Source: G965207335 sp965222825
Lineage (GTDB): Bacteria > Pseudomonadota > Gammaproteobacteria > PS1 > Pseudothioglobaceae
NCBI GenBank assembly: GCA_965222825.1
Contig: OZ244964.1
Coordinates: 1,240,001-1,304,000 of the forward strand
Reading direction: 5' to 3'
DNA: 64,000 bases
The position numbers were made by a program, and so were the translations under genes. Positions 1 through 8,309 of this stretch are shown piece by piece. Position 1 is the first letter of the stretch. Each line of letters opens with the position of its first letter. The notes under the pieces were generated by a model, which worked only from the letters and a program-made list of their open reading frames with translations, was not told the origin of the DNA and did no database searches.

Positions 1-1493
1 GCTAGATTATACTCATTGCCATTTGGTATTGTTTTATTGTTACGACTTTTTTCTAATTTAGCTAAATATTTTTCATCAATATCATTTGTTACATAATTAC
101 CACTAAAACACGATGTGTCAAATTCATCAATACTAGCATTGCCTTTTTTTACCGATAGTATTAAATCATCTAATTTTTGATATATTAGTTTATCTGCTGC
201 TATTTTTTGACAAATTTCTACCTCATTAAGTCCATAAGCAATAAATTCTTGCCTAGATGCCATATCAATACCATAAACATTATTATAACGAATAGGTGGT
301 GATGCTGATGCAAAAAACACCTTTTTTGCTCCTGCATCTCGTGCCATTTGCACAATTTCTTTCGAGGTTGTGCCACGGACAATAGAATCATCAACTAACA
401 GGACATTTTTGCCCTTAAATTCTAAGGCAATAGCACTTAATTTTTGGCGAACAGATTTTTTTCGTTGTTTTTGCTCTGGCATTATAAATGTTCTAGCAAT
501 ATAGCGATTTTTAATAAACCCTTCCCGATATTTAATTTTCAATTTACTAGCTAATTGTAAGGCCGATGTTCTGGAGGTATCTGGTATTGGTATTACCACA
601 TCTATTGTCTCATTTTGCCATTTTTCTTGTATTTGTTTTGCTAACATTTCCCCCATTCTTAGCCTTGATTTATAAACCGATATTTCATCAATTATTGAAT
701 CGGGCCTAGCAAAATAAACAAACTCAAAAATACAAGGCGAATATTTAGTATTTTTTGCACATATTTTATTAAATAATTCACCCTGTTGGTTAATTATAAC
801 AGCCTCACCCGGTAAAACATCACGCATAATTTTATAACCAAGTGCAGTAATAGCAACACTTTCTGATGCTAGCATATAACGAGTCCCGTCTTTGGTTTGC
901 TTTTTACCAATAATTAACGGTCTAATACCATTTGGGTCTCTAAATCCAAACATAACCCCATAACTAGCAATGATTGATACACAGGCATAACCACCTTTTA
1001 TACGCTCATTCATTTTAGCAACTGCATTAAAAATAATATTTTTAGGCTCTTGCTTGTTACTCTGTTCTGATATGGCATTGGCTAAAATATTTAAAATAAT
1101 CTCAGAATCAGAATCCGTGTTTATATGACGCATATCTTTACTAAGTAATTCCTTGGCTAGTTTATGAGTATTAGTTAAATTACCGTTATGTGCAAGAGCA
1201 ATACCGCAGGGAGAGTTAACATAAAATGGCTGTGCTTCTGCCCTAGATGAAGAGCCAGCAGTAGGGTAGCGAATATGACCTATGCCATAACTTCCAACTA
1301 AATTTAGCATATGCTTGGTTCTAAATACATTACGCACCAAGCCATTTGCTTTACGCATATAAAAACGCCCGTTATCAACCGTTACAATGCCTGCTGCATC
1401 TTGACCTCTGTGCTGTATTATTGTTAGAGCATCATAAATATAACTAGCCATATTTTCGTTTTTAGTAGATAAAATTCCAATAACACCACACAT
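1..1493 (-). CDS. purF: Amidophosphoribosyltransferase (partial at the left edge)
   Basis: First committed step of purine synthesis: transfers ammonia from glutamine to PRPP to give phosphoribosylamine. The reading frame opens with MCGVIGIL, so Cys2 is the N-terminal glutaminase nucleophile after Met removal. The Ntn-hydrolase domain follows (QHRGQDAAG, then GIGHIRYPT and LAHNGNLTN). The C-terminal phosphoribosyltransferase domain carries the PRPP loop LLVDDSIVRGTTS. The frame is open to base 1 with about 497 codons visible; the usual length is near 500, so only the last few residues are missing. It lies just downstream of cvpA in the same direction, as in E. coli (folC-dedD-cvpA-purF). Identification is certain. 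Confidence 0.97.
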   Translation of the reverse strand, partial: MCGVIGILSTKNENMASYIYDALTIIQHRGQDAAGIVTVDNGRFYMRKANGLVRNVFRTKHMLNLVGSYGIGHIRYPTAGSSSRAEAQPFYVNSPCGIALAHNGNLTNTHKLAKELLSKDMRHINTDSDSEIILNILANAISEQSNKQEPKNIIFNAVAKMNERIKGGYACVSIIASYGVMFGFRDPNGIRPLIIGKKQTKDGTRYMLASESVAITALGYKIMRDVLPGEAVIINQQGELFNKICAKNTKYSPCIFEFVYFARPDSIIDEISVYKSRLRMGEMLAKQIQEKWQNETIDVVIPIPDTSRTSALQLASKLKIKYREGFIKNRYIARTFIMPEQKQRKKSVRQKLSAIALEFKGKNVLLVDDSIVRGTTSKEIVQMARDAGAKKVFFASASPPIRYNNVYGIDMASRQEFIAYGLNEVEICQKIAADKLIYQKLDDLILSVKKGNASIDEFDTSCFSGNYVTNDIDEKYLAKLEKSRNNKTIPNGNEYNL

Positions 1494-1504
1494 ACTATAG
1501 GTCC

Positions 1505-2332
1505 TTATAAAAATAATAATTGTTTTGAAAAATACTGCTCAAGAATTACTGCACAATCTTGTAAATAGTGCAAAAACAAGGTATCACTCCAAAAATTAGA
1601 ATTAGATATAGTGAAGTTTCTTAATACTAGCAATGCAAATATAACCAGTATTAAAGCACGCACAATACCGATTAAAGTAGTGGCAGTAAAGTTTAAAAAA
1701 GTAATTGGATTTTTATGGTTTAAAAAATGAGCAATACTATGTAAACAAGCTAGTAATTTTTGATATGGTATCATTAAAATACACTTTTGTGCTAAGGTTA
1801 ATTTAATGTTAAATAAACTAACAACACTAATAACAAGTCCAATTATTGCCAGTATTATAGTTATATAGGCTATACTATTTTTATTTGCTGGACTTATGTT
1901 AAAAAAGTTTAGCACAATATCAACAATCTGAATTTTATAACTAATAAGTGCTACAATATTGGAGATAATAATAACAAGTAGCCAAAATGTTATACCGTTA
2001 AACCAACAAGGGTTGCTAATTGCTAATGATTTATTAATTAAACTATATATAGCAAATCTTAGTCCATATAATACTAACATTATTATTATAAAACTTAGTA
2101 TTAATCTATTATTACTATCTATTATTAAGTATTTTAAAACCAAAGCATTACTCAATAAATAATAATAATTACTAGCTATAATAAAAAATACTACAAACCA
2201 CACTAGGTTTAACAGTGATTTTGCACTACCTTGCTTTATAGATAAAATAATCATTATAAAAACAAATACTAACAATAAATAATCTGCTAGTGATGGGGTG
2301 CTTAAAATATTATAAATATCTGTTAATGTCAT
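1505..2332 (-). CDS. cvpA: CvpA family inner-membrane protein
   Basis: CvpA (colicin V production) family membrane protein; its molecular role is unclear, though homologues matter for envelope stress. The signature is an N-terminal hydrophobic segment followed by IILSIKQGSAKSLLNLVWF, the family's short basic loop leading into the second helix. At 275 aa it is clearly longer than the usual 160-220 aa. The central and C-terminal parts add several more hydrophobic segments (roughly residues 75-95, 112-132, 155-175 and 215-240). It ends 11 bp before purF begins, so the two are almost certainly cotranscribed. The call rests on the N-terminal pattern and the dedD-cvpA-purF order; the extended C-terminal half is not recognised. 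Confidence 0.85.
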   Translation of the reverse strand: MTLTDIYNILSTPSLADYLLLVFVFIMIILSIKQGSAKSLLNLVWFVVFFIIASNYYYLLSNALVLKYLIIDSNNRLILSFIIIMLVLYGLRFAIYSLINKSLAISNPCWFNGITFWLLVIIISNIVALISYKIQIVDIVLNFFNISPANKNSIAYITIILAIIGLVISVVSLFNIKLTLAQKCILMIPYQKLLACLHSIAHFLNHKNPITFLNFTATTLIGIVRALILVIFALLVLRNFTISNSNFWSDTLFLHYLQDCAVILEQYFSKQLLFL

Positions 2333-2352
2333 TATGTTTTTAGAATGAATAA

Positions 2353-2724
2353 CTATAATAAAATTATCTTAGGTCTTAGTTTAAATTTTGTTTTTAGCTT
2401 ATTAGCAATTTGTTTTGCTAAATACTCTGATTTATAAGGACCAACACGAATAGCCCTTATTATATCGCCATTGGCTTTTGCTGAAAAAATAATTTTAGTT
2501 TTGTAGTTATTTTTGGTTAATAAATTATTAAGTTTTTTTAATAGTACTCTATCCTTAAAACTAGCAACTTGCACAAACCAAAGACTTTTTTTTATAGCAT
2601 CAGTAGTATCAACAGTGCTATTATTTGCATTGCTGTTATAGTGTGATGTAAAAATAATAATAATCAATATACCAAGCCAAAATACCACTCCTATAAAGAT
2701 ATATTTTATTTGTGTATTATGCAT
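2353..2724 (-). CDS. dedD: SPOR-domain membrane protein (DedD-like)
   Basis: Small bitopic protein: one transmembrane helix near residues 8-27, a short Asn/Thr-rich periplasmic linker, and a SPOR domain at about 45-123 (WFVQVASFKDRV at its start, IRAIRVGPYKSEYLA in the middle). SPOR domains bind denuded septal peptidoglycan, and DedD acts at the division septum in E. coli. At 123 aa it is shorter than E. coli DedD (about 220 aa), mainly in the linker. Its position between folC and cvpA matches E. coli dedD and supports the name. A toxin-antitoxin pair separates it from folC here. Confidence 0.85.
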   Translation of the reverse strand: MHNTQIKYIFIGVVFWLGILIIIIFTSHYNSNANNSTVDTTDAIKKSLWFVQVASFKDRVLLKKLNNLLTKNNYKTKIIFSAKANGDIIRAIRVGPYKSEYLAKQIANKLKTKFKLRPKIILL

Positions 2725-2754
2725 AATTTAACCCTCTAAAATTAGTGGAACTTT

Positions 2755-2985
2755 TTATTTATGCACTTTTAATTGATTATTAGCAATATCAATTAACGAC
2801 ATTAACGCTTTATTAACTGCTTCTTCTGTTGGAAACGCCTTAACAATTTCTGGTTTTAATAACACAATATTGTGAGAGCGTTGATACGACTTATAATATT
2901 TACCTCTTATACCATCTTCTAGGTCTTTATAACTATATTCATTTTTTATATCTTTATTAGTATTCTTCATAAATTTTCCTTTCAT
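2755..2985 (-). CDS. Antitoxin partner of BrnT-type toxin
   Basis: Small protein of 76 aa (a later Met at residue 6 could be the true start) lying directly downstream of a BrnT-like toxin and overlapping it by 29 bp. The sequence contains DLEDGIRGKYYKSYQRSHNI followed by a VLLKPEIVKAFPTEEAVNKA segment. This is the pattern of short antitoxins that accompany BrnT-family toxins and differ from classical ribbon-helix-helix BrnA. Inferred role: neutralise the toxin and probably autoregulate the pair. Naming rests on the motif and the toxin neighbour; there is no other recognisable domain. Confidence 0.75.
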   Translation of the reverse strand: MKGKFMKNTNKDIKNEYSYKDLEDGIRGKYYKSYQRSHNIVLLKPEIVKAFPTEEAVNKALMSLIDIANNQLKVHK

Positions 2986-3235
2986 ATTTAGTCATCATTC
3001 TAGCACTAATAATCCTTATATAATCATCATTTTCAGTGTGTGCAACAACTAACAATTTGCTATTATTAGTTATACCAAAAGTTAAAAATCTATGTTCATT
3101 TATTAAATGGTCAGGGTCAGAAAATGTCAATGCTAGTTTATCTGCAAATACAGTTGCTGATTCTTCAAAAGATACCTTGTGTTTATGTAGGTTGGTTTTA
3201 GCTTTTTTCTTATCCCATTCAAATTTCATAATCAA
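2957..3235 (-). CDS. brnT: BrnT family toxin (type II toxin-antitoxin)
   Basis: A 92-aa protein with BrnT features: N-terminal FEWDKKKAKTNLHKHKVSFE, then a segment ending in FLTFGITNNSKLLVVAHTE, and a C-terminal IRIISARMMTKYERKIYEEY. BrnT toxins are ribonucleases of the RelE/barnase-like fold that halt translation. The start could be Met1 or Met3. The antitoxin start overlaps its 3' end, typical of a coupled operon in which the toxin precedes the antitoxin. The pair sits between folC and dedD, a conserved block elsewhere, so it was inserted later. Confidence 0.88.
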   Translation of the reverse strand: MIMKFEWDKKKAKTNLHKHKVSFEESATVFADKLALTFSDPDHLINEHRFLTFGITNNSKLLVVAHTENDDYIRIISARMMTKYERKIYEEY

Positions 3236-3447
3236 TAAAACACAATAAAAAACATTATATATTGTGTTTAAAATTCAAACATATTATTATTTTAATAGTT
3301 AATGTTTATATATATTATAAGGCTCTCTTGTTGTATATCATCAGTAAAATTAAAAAGAACAAAAAATACTCTAAAAACAGAACTCAATAATAACTTTATA
3401 TTATTTAGGCTTATATGTTTCTTTATTTTTTAAAAAAAAGAGATACA

Positions 3448-4653
3448 TCACTTAAATATTTTATTTTTTAAAGCACAGGCTACTGTGTGAAATGAGCCAA
3501 ATATTACCACATTTTTAATGTTGTTGTTATCAGTTAAAATATCACCAATATTATTATAAGTTTTTATAGTGTATTTATGCAAGTTTGATGCTAGAGCATT
3601 TTTGGTGCTTGTTAGTAAATAATTCATATCAAAACGCTCACTAGCAATAGGTAATAAATACCAAGTTGATATTAAAACTGATATTTTACCAACTATGGCA
3701 GATATATTTTTATCTTTTAGTGCAGAAAAAATAGCTATGGTATTTTCTTTTACGCAGTCTATACTTTGTAAATATACAAGTAAGGCATCACTTGCCGCTT
3801 CATTATGAGCAACATCTAATATGAAGTTAGTATTATTTTTTTTTATATTTTGTAATCTACCTAGTATGTTTGCCTTTTTTAGTCCTAAAAAAATATCTTT
3901 ATCAATAACAGGGTGTTTATTTTTTAGAGTTTTTACTGTTGTTTTTGCCAACTCAGCGTTAGTTTTTTGGCACTTGCCTAATAAATTTATAGCCTCGTTA
4001 TAACTAGACTTTATAAAAGTGGTTGGTATTTTTTTTGCAATAATATAGTTAATAAGACTATCAGGGGGGTTATTATCAGCACATAATAGAGGCTTGTTTG
4101 TTCTTGCTATTGCTACTTTTTCTAGTGCTATTTTATCTCTAGTTTTACCCAAATAATTGCAGTGCTCTAAGGCTATATTTGTAATAATAGCACAATCACA
4201 ATCAACAATATTAGTAGCATCAAGCCTACCACCTAAGCCTACTTCTAAAATAGTTATTGCAACGCCATTATCTGCAAAAATTAATAACCCTGCCAAAGTT
4301 AAAAACTCAAAGTAACTTAAAAGTATACCACCTCTAGCCTGTTCTATTTTTGCAAATGCCAAGCATATTTGCCAATCGCTAGCATTTTTGCCATTTATAG
4401 TAATTTGCTCGTTAAACAATAATAATTCTGGTGAACTTAATTTACCTACTGTATAACCTGCTTGTAAATAAATACTTTCTAAAAAAGTTGCACTTGAGCC
4501 CTTACCATTTGTACCTGTTATTATGATTATTGTGCTATTTTGTTTTGCTATTAAATTATGATAAACTTTTTTTACCCTATCTATACCCAATTTTATTGTT
4601 GATTTGTCTAAATATTTAAGCCATTCTTGTAGGGTATTATTAGAGGTTAGCAT
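3448..4653 (-). CDS. folC: Bifunctional folylpolyglutamate / dihydrofolate synthase
   Basis: Adds glutamates to folates and joins dihydropteroate with glutamate to make dihydrofolate, using ATP. The Mur-ligase-type P-loop GTNGKGS lies at residues 47-53. The central motifs TILEVGLGGRLDATN and ITNIALEHCNYLG are characteristic of FolC, and the C-terminal domain has the FILDVAHNEAA motif. Length 401 aa is close to the normal 420. The usual upstream neighbour accD is absent; fxsA lies 13 bp upstream in the same direction. Downstream are the toxin-antitoxin pair and dedD-cvpA-purF. Confidence 0.95.
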   Translation of the reverse strand: MLTSNNTLQEWLKYLDKSTIKLGIDRVKKVYHNLIAKQNSTIIIITGTNGKGSSATFLESIYLQAGYTVGKLSSPELLLFNEQITINGKNASDWQICLAFAKIEQARGGILLSYFEFLTLAGLLIFADNGVAITILEVGLGGRLDATNIVDCDCAIITNIALEHCNYLGKTRDKIALEKVAIARTNKPLLCADNNPPDSLINYIIAKKIPTTFIKSSYNEAINLLGKCQKTNAELAKTTVKTLKNKHPVIDKDIFLGLKKANILGRLQNIKKNNTNFILDVAHNEAASDALLVYLQSIDCVKENTIAIFSALKDKNISAIVGKISVLISTWYLLPIASERFDMNYLLTSTKNALASNLHKYTIKTYNNIGDILTDNNNIKNVVIFGSFHTVACALKNKIFK

Positions 4654-4666
4654 TATTTAGGTTACA

Positions 4667-5116
4667 CTATTTAATATTTTTCTTGCTATCTTCCCAAAAC
4701 TGGGCATCAATAGTATTAGAGTCATTTTCGCTATACTGAGTGTATTCTGTATTTTTAGTAAATATTTTGTGTGAATATTTACTAAATACATACAATACAA
4801 ATGCTTTTCTAGTCCACGGTAATAATCCTAGTAAACCCACAAAATCGGTGATAAAACCCGGGGTTAATAACATAACACCACTAACTAATAGCACTATGCC
4901 TTCTAATATATCCATAGTTGGAATACCGCCTGATAATGCTGTTTTTTTTGCATTTTTTAGGGTTTTAAATCCTTGGTTTTTTAATAAAAAAGAACCAATA
5001 AAAGCCGTTAATATAACCAGCATTATTGTATTAAATGCACCTATCGCCTTACCTAGTGCAATAATTACATATAACTCTGATAAAGTTGCTATTACAAATA
5101 ATATAAATATCCACAT
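4667..5116 (-). CDS. fxsA: FxsA family cytoplasmic membrane protein
   Basis: Inner-membrane protein of the FxsA family, known in E. coli for suppressing F-plasmid exclusion of phage T7. The sequence shows hydrophobic segments near residues 3-20, 25-45 and 70-92, and the family signatures GSFLLKNQGFKTLKN and LLVSGVMLLTPGFITDFVG. The C-terminal tail of about 45 residues is cytoplasmic and low in hydrophobicity. Length (149 aa) is normal. It is 13 bp upstream of folC and probably cotranscribed; the physiological role is unknown. Confidence 0.9.
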   Translation of the reverse strand: MWIFILFVIATLSELYVIIALGKAIGAFNTIMLVILTAFIGSFLLKNQGFKTLKNAKKTALSGGIPTMDILEGIVLLVSGVMLLTPGFITDFVGLLGLLPWTRKAFVLYVFSKYSHKIFTKNTEYTQYSENDSNTIDAQFWEDSKKNIK

Positions 5117-5180
5117 AATTTTTAATCTTTTTATAGAACAATCCTTGCCTGTTCCATATTTTTTTGCGTTGTCATAAATT

Positions 5181-5205
5181 CTTAGGGTTGTTCAGAGACT
5201 CTTTA
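5181..5205. repeat. 25-bp direct repeat, copy at the 3' end of trmB
   Basis: Contains GTTGTTCAGAGACTC; 22 of 25 bases match the copy at 5866-5890. The two copies flank trmB exactly: this one covers the trmB stop region and the other covers its start and the end of xthA. Confidence 0.75.
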
Positions 5206-5866
5206 ATACAAATTCCCAGATTATTCTCTGTGATTTTAACCCTTTTTTCTCAAATTTTGTTGGCGGTCTATTTTTAGTCATTGTGGTATATATATGGCTA
5301 TTTTTTTGATTGACAAATTTATTTTGTTTTTTTAATACTGCATCTATATGCTTAGCATAATTTTGCCAATCTGTTGCTATGTGCAAATAAGCATTTTTTA
5401 ATAGTTTTTTAGCCACTAAATCAAAAAATTCTAACTGCACTATACGGCGTTTATGGTGTTTTCTTTTTTGCCAAGGATCTGGAAAGAATAATTGTAAACC
5501 ATAAATACTATCATCTGGTAAATAATTTGTTAATATATCAATAGCATCGCCTGTAATAATGCGTAAATTTTGTAATTTATGTTTTTCAATGCCTAGTGTT
5601 AGTTTGCCAATACCTGCTTTATAAACCTCAATACCTAAATAATTTAACTCTGGATGATTGATTGCATTCTCTAAAATATTATCACCATTACCAAATCCTA
5701 TTTCTAATATCGTTGGTTTAGTTTTTATAAATTTAATTAATGGCTTAGTATCTATTGCTACTTGAAAAGAGTATTTTGCTAATAAATTGTCTAGAGCGTA
5801 TTTTTGTGATGATGTTATTTTACCCGAGCGATTAGTAAAACTACGAATTTTTCTTATATTAGCCAC
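5192..5866 (-). CDS. trmB: tRNA (guanine-N7-)-methyltransferase
   Basis: Methylates G46 in the tRNA variable loop using S-adenosylmethionine. The SAM-binding motif is ILEIGFGNGDN (GFGNG at residues 57-61). The TrmB signature FFPDPWQKRKHHKRR follows in the middle, and the C-terminal segment PPTKFEKKG is also typical. Length 224 aa is normal. The start is GTG at 5864-5866, inside the end of xthA, giving a 13-bp overlap that suggests translational coupling. Imperfect 25-bp direct repeats lie at both ends of the gene. Confidence 0.95.
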   Translation of the reverse strand: MANIRKIRSFTNRSGKITSSQKYALDNLLAKYSFQVAIDTKPLIKFIKTKPTILEIGFGNGDNILENAINHPELNYLGIEVYKAGIGKLTLGIEKHKLQNLRIITGDAIDILTNYLPDDSIYGLQLFFPDPWQKRKHHKRRIVQLEFFDLVAKKLLKNAYLHIATDWQNYAKHIDAVLKKQNKFVNQKNSHIYTTMTKNRPPTKFEKKGLKSQRIIWEFVLKSL

Positions 5867-6648
5867 TTATGGTTGTTCAGAGGCTCCTTATACTCTATTA
5901 TTAATGGTGCGTGGTCGGAAAAACGCTTATCTTTATAAATGCTAGCACTCTTTATAGTATTTTTTAGATTAGCACTTAAAATCTGATAATCAATACGCCA
6001 GCCAGTATTATTAGCCCAAGCTTGACCTCTATTTGACCACCAAGTATATTGAAACTTTTTAGTATTAACCTCTCTAAAAGCATCAATAAACCCAGTTTTA
6101 TAAAATAACTCATCCATCCATGCCCTTTCTTCTGGTAAAAAACCAGAATTTTTTTGATTGCTACGCCAGTTTTTTAAGTCAATTTTTTTATGGGCAATAT
6201 TCCAATCACCGCAAATTATATATTTACGACCATCTTTTATAATATTTTTTAAATACGGCATAAAATTATTGTTTAAAAAATCCATTTTTAAGTTTTGGCG
6301 TTCTTCCTTAGTGCTGCCCGATGGCAAATACAAAGATATAATACTTAAATTAGCAAAATCAGCTTGAATAAATCTAGCCTCATCATCTATAAAGTGCCAA
6401 TTAGTGCTTTTTATTACTTTATCTGGCTTAATCTTGCTCAATATTGCCGTGCCACTATAACCTTTTTTTTGTGCACTGTGATAAAAAGAATGGTAATTTT
6501 TCGGGTAAAACTGTGAGTCTAATTGTTGCTCTTTAGCCTTTATTTCTTGTATGCATACTATATCTGCACCTACTTGTTGTAAATAATCAAAAAAACCTTT
6601 TTTACAAGCGGAGCGAATACCATTAACATTAACTGTTATAATTTTCAT
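5854..6648 (-). CDS. xthA: Exodeoxyribonuclease III (AP endonuclease)
   Basis: DNA repair enzyme cutting at abasic sites and degrading 3' ends; Mg-dependent. Motifs in order: ITVNVNGIRSACKKGF with the catalytic Asn at the N-terminus, CIQEIKA with the metal-binding Glu, ICGDWNIAH with the catalytic Asp/Asn pair, and FSDHAPLIIEY with the C-terminal Asp-His. Length 264 aa matches E. coli (268). The last residues (LNNHKWLI) extend slightly past the usual end and are encoded by one copy of a 25-bp direct repeat shared with the trmB 3' end. Confidence 0.95.
   Translation of the reverse strand: MKIITVNVNGIRSACKKGFFDYLQQVGADIVCIQEIKAKEQQLDSQFYPKNYHSFYHSAQKKGYSGTAILSKIKPDKVIKSTNWHFIDDEARFIQADFANLSIISLYLPSGSTKEERQNLKMDFLNNNFMPYLKNIIKDGRKYIICGDWNIAHKKIDLKNWRSNQKNSGFLPEERAWMDELFYKTGFIDAFREVNTKKFQYTWWSNRGQAWANNTGWRIDYQILSANLKNTIKSASIYKDKRFSDHAPLIIEYKEPLNNHKWLI
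5866..5890. repeat. 25-bp direct repeat, copy at trmB start / xthA end
   Basis: Contains GTTGTTCAGAGGCTC and matches 5181-5205 at 22 of 25 positions. It carries the trmB GTG start and the last codons of xthA, so trmB lies between two direct repeats. Confidence 0.75.
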
Positions 6649-6659
6649 AGGTAACCCAC

Positions 6660-6729
6660 CAAGTCCAACTTTAGCTCTGTAACTCCGTTAAAATTGCCGT
6701 GTTTCTTGGCAATTCAAAAGTTGGACTTG
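6660..6729. repeat. Nested inverted repeat between xthA and pyrE
   Basis: The outer arms CAAGTCCAACTTT (6660-6672) and AAAGTTGGACTTG (6717-6729) are a perfect 13-bp inverted repeat. Inside them AATTGCC (6692-6698) pairs with GGCAATT (6708-6714). The element fills the gap between divergently transcribed xthA and pyrE. It also holds CTTTAGCTCTGTA, found again at 32235-32247. It could be a miniature mobile element or a folded RNA; there is no T-run that would make it a simple terminator. Confidence 0.7.
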
Positions 6730-6771
6730 TATAATAAGTAATCATAGATTTTTTTATAACCACTAAACATT

Positions 6772-7416
6772 ATGGCAAATAGCAACTACAAGACAGAATT
6801 TATTGACTTTATTATCAAAACAAAAACTATTACCTTTGGAGATTTTACTTTAAAATCTGGTAGGGTAAGTCCATATTTTTTCAATGCTGGATTATTTAAT
6901 AGTGCTAAACATTTATCTAAACTAGGTGATTTGTATGCCAGTGCTATTATTGATAATAATATAGATTTTAATATATTATTTGGACCAGCTTATAAAGGTA
7001 TACCACTTGCTAGTGCTACTTGTATTTCGCTGTATAAAAACTTTGGTTTAAATATAAATTATAGTTTTAATCGCAAAGAAACAAAAAACCATGGCGAAGG
7101 TGGTAATATAGTTGGTGCAAAATTAAGCGGTAATGTTCTAATTATTGACGATGTCATAACAGCAGGCACAGCTATTGGTGAAGTTATGCAAATTATGCAT
7201 AACAAACCTGTTAGTGTAGCAGGAGTAATAGTAGCCTTAGACAGAAAAGAGAGCGGTAAAAACAACATATCAGCAGTAGCAGAAATAAACAAACTTTATA
7301 ATATTCCAGTATTTAGCATTATTACCATAGATGATATAATAAATTACCTAAGCCAAATTAATAATAGCAAAATACTAACTAAAATTAAAAAATACCTAGA
7401 ATTATACGGAGTTTAA
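6772..7416 (+). CDS. pyrE: Orotate phosphoribosyltransferase
   Basis: Makes orotidine 5'-phosphate from orotate and PRPP in pyrimidine synthesis. The PRPP-binding loop NVLIIDDVITAGTA lies at residues 121-134. The flexible-loop segment FNRKETKNHGEGG (around 99-111) carries the catalytic Lys/His, and the N-terminal FGDFTLKSGRVSPYFFNAG is typical. Length 214 aa is normal. It is transcribed away from xthA, and the nested inverted repeat occupies the shared upstream gap. Confidence 0.96.
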   Translation: MANSNYKTEFIDFIIKTKTITFGDFTLKSGRVSPYFFNAGLFNSAKHLSKLGDLYASAIIDNNIDFNILFGPAYKGIPLASATCISLYKNFGLNINYSFNRKETKNHGEGGNIVGAKLSGNVLIIDDVITAGTAIGEVMQIMHNKPVSVAGVIVALDRKESGKNNISAVAEINKLYNIPVFSIITIDDIINYLSQINNSKILTKIKKYLELYGV

Positions 7417-7503
7417 CAAACTCTCAAAATATAATTTATTAATTTTAGTGTAGAATATTTCTATTTTCTTAATTTTAAAAATAAAATCAGGATTCTTTTA
7501 GTG

Positions 7504-7527
7504 TGTAAACAACTAAACTATATATTT
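7504..7527 (+). promoter_or_regulatory. Motif shared upstream of two leader-peptide genes (copy 1)
   Basis: A 24-bp stretch starting TGTAAACAACTAAACT and ending TATATTT. It is identical at 23 of 24 positions to 20217-20240, which lies upstream of the tandem array of the same peptide family. It sits 67 bp before the putative ATA start at 7594. A promoter or regulator site is inferred from this conservation only. Confidence 0.5.
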
Positions 7528-7593
7528 AATAATTTAAACATATTGCATTATTTTGTTGTTGTGTATATCATATTGTTTATTTAAGGATTAAAA

Positions 7594-7947
7594 ATAGAAA
7601 ACAATACAATAAACTTTTTTAACAAAGAATTCCGTAATAAGTTAAGAAAAGACCCAAAACTTATTAATAAACTAGGTGATGATTATAAAAATAACTTTCA
7701 AATCAAAGTGTCAACAAACACTAAGGATAAGGTGTATTTTGTGATTCCAGTTGAGCAAAGTATTGATATTGCTAATTTACAAGCAGGTGCTGAATTAGGC
7801 ACAGTTGGTTCTGTTGGCACAGTTGGTTCTGTTAGTTCTGTTGGGACAGATTCAACGTTTGGTTCTTGTGTTGGCACTATATCTTCTGCTGGCAGTGTAG
7901 GCTCGGTAGGAACAGCTGGTAGCGTAGTGCCAAAACCAACTCCTTAG
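7594..7947 (+). CDS. NHLP-type leader peptide with Ser/Thr-x-Gly core; ATA start
   Basis: Member of a small-peptide family also found at 20318-21389 and 10600-10949. The leader half reads FFNKEFRNKLRKDPKL, then IKVSTNTKDKVYFVIP and NLQAG. This resembles nitrile-hydratase-like (NHLP) leaders that end in a Gly-type processing site. The C-terminal half is a low-complexity core of repeated TVG, SVG and SAG units with one Cys. The frame upstream of codon 39 has no ATG, GTG or TTG. An ATA at 7594, six bases after AAGGA, aligns with the ATG of the intact copies. Either ATA is used, a GTG at 7708 makes a truncated product, or the gene is dead. Function is inferred: a ribosomally made, possibly modified peptide. 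Confidence 0.6.
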   Translation: MENNTINFFNKEFRNKLRKDPKLINKLGDDYKNNFQIKVSTNTKDKVYFVIPVEQSIDIANLQAGAELGTVGSVGTVGSVSSVGTDSTFGSCVGTISSAGSVGSVGTAGSVVPKPTP

Positions 7948-8309
7948 CAAAATAAGAGCACTGTTTTTTAACAACCTTTTCTTATAAATTATAATCCATT
8001 AAAATTTTAGTTTTTTGTTTGCTATTGTTTCACTAATAGTATTACTTTTAAACCCAACATAATTCTGATATATTACCATTTATCTTATTGATTTTAGGTT
8101 ATTCTACCTTAAGCCCTTATACATTATCTTCGCCTTGAATAAAATAGTTATTTTTTAGAGTGTGAATTATTTTATATAAATTTACTAAGTTTAAAGTGGG
8201 TTGTTTATAAAGATTTTTTGCTATTTTTAGTTAATATTTATGCCTATTGTTGGTCAAAAAAAGTGCAATATATTTCTCAACTTATTTAATTTTGGCGTAG
8301 AATAATATT
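7948..8309. other. 362-bp intergenic region, nothing recognised
   Basis: AT-rich non-coding stretch between the leader-peptide gene and fadE. No ORF with coding character, RNA gene or strong hairpin is visible. It presumably holds the fadE promoter, but no convincing -35/-10 pair can be chosen. Confidence 0.5.
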
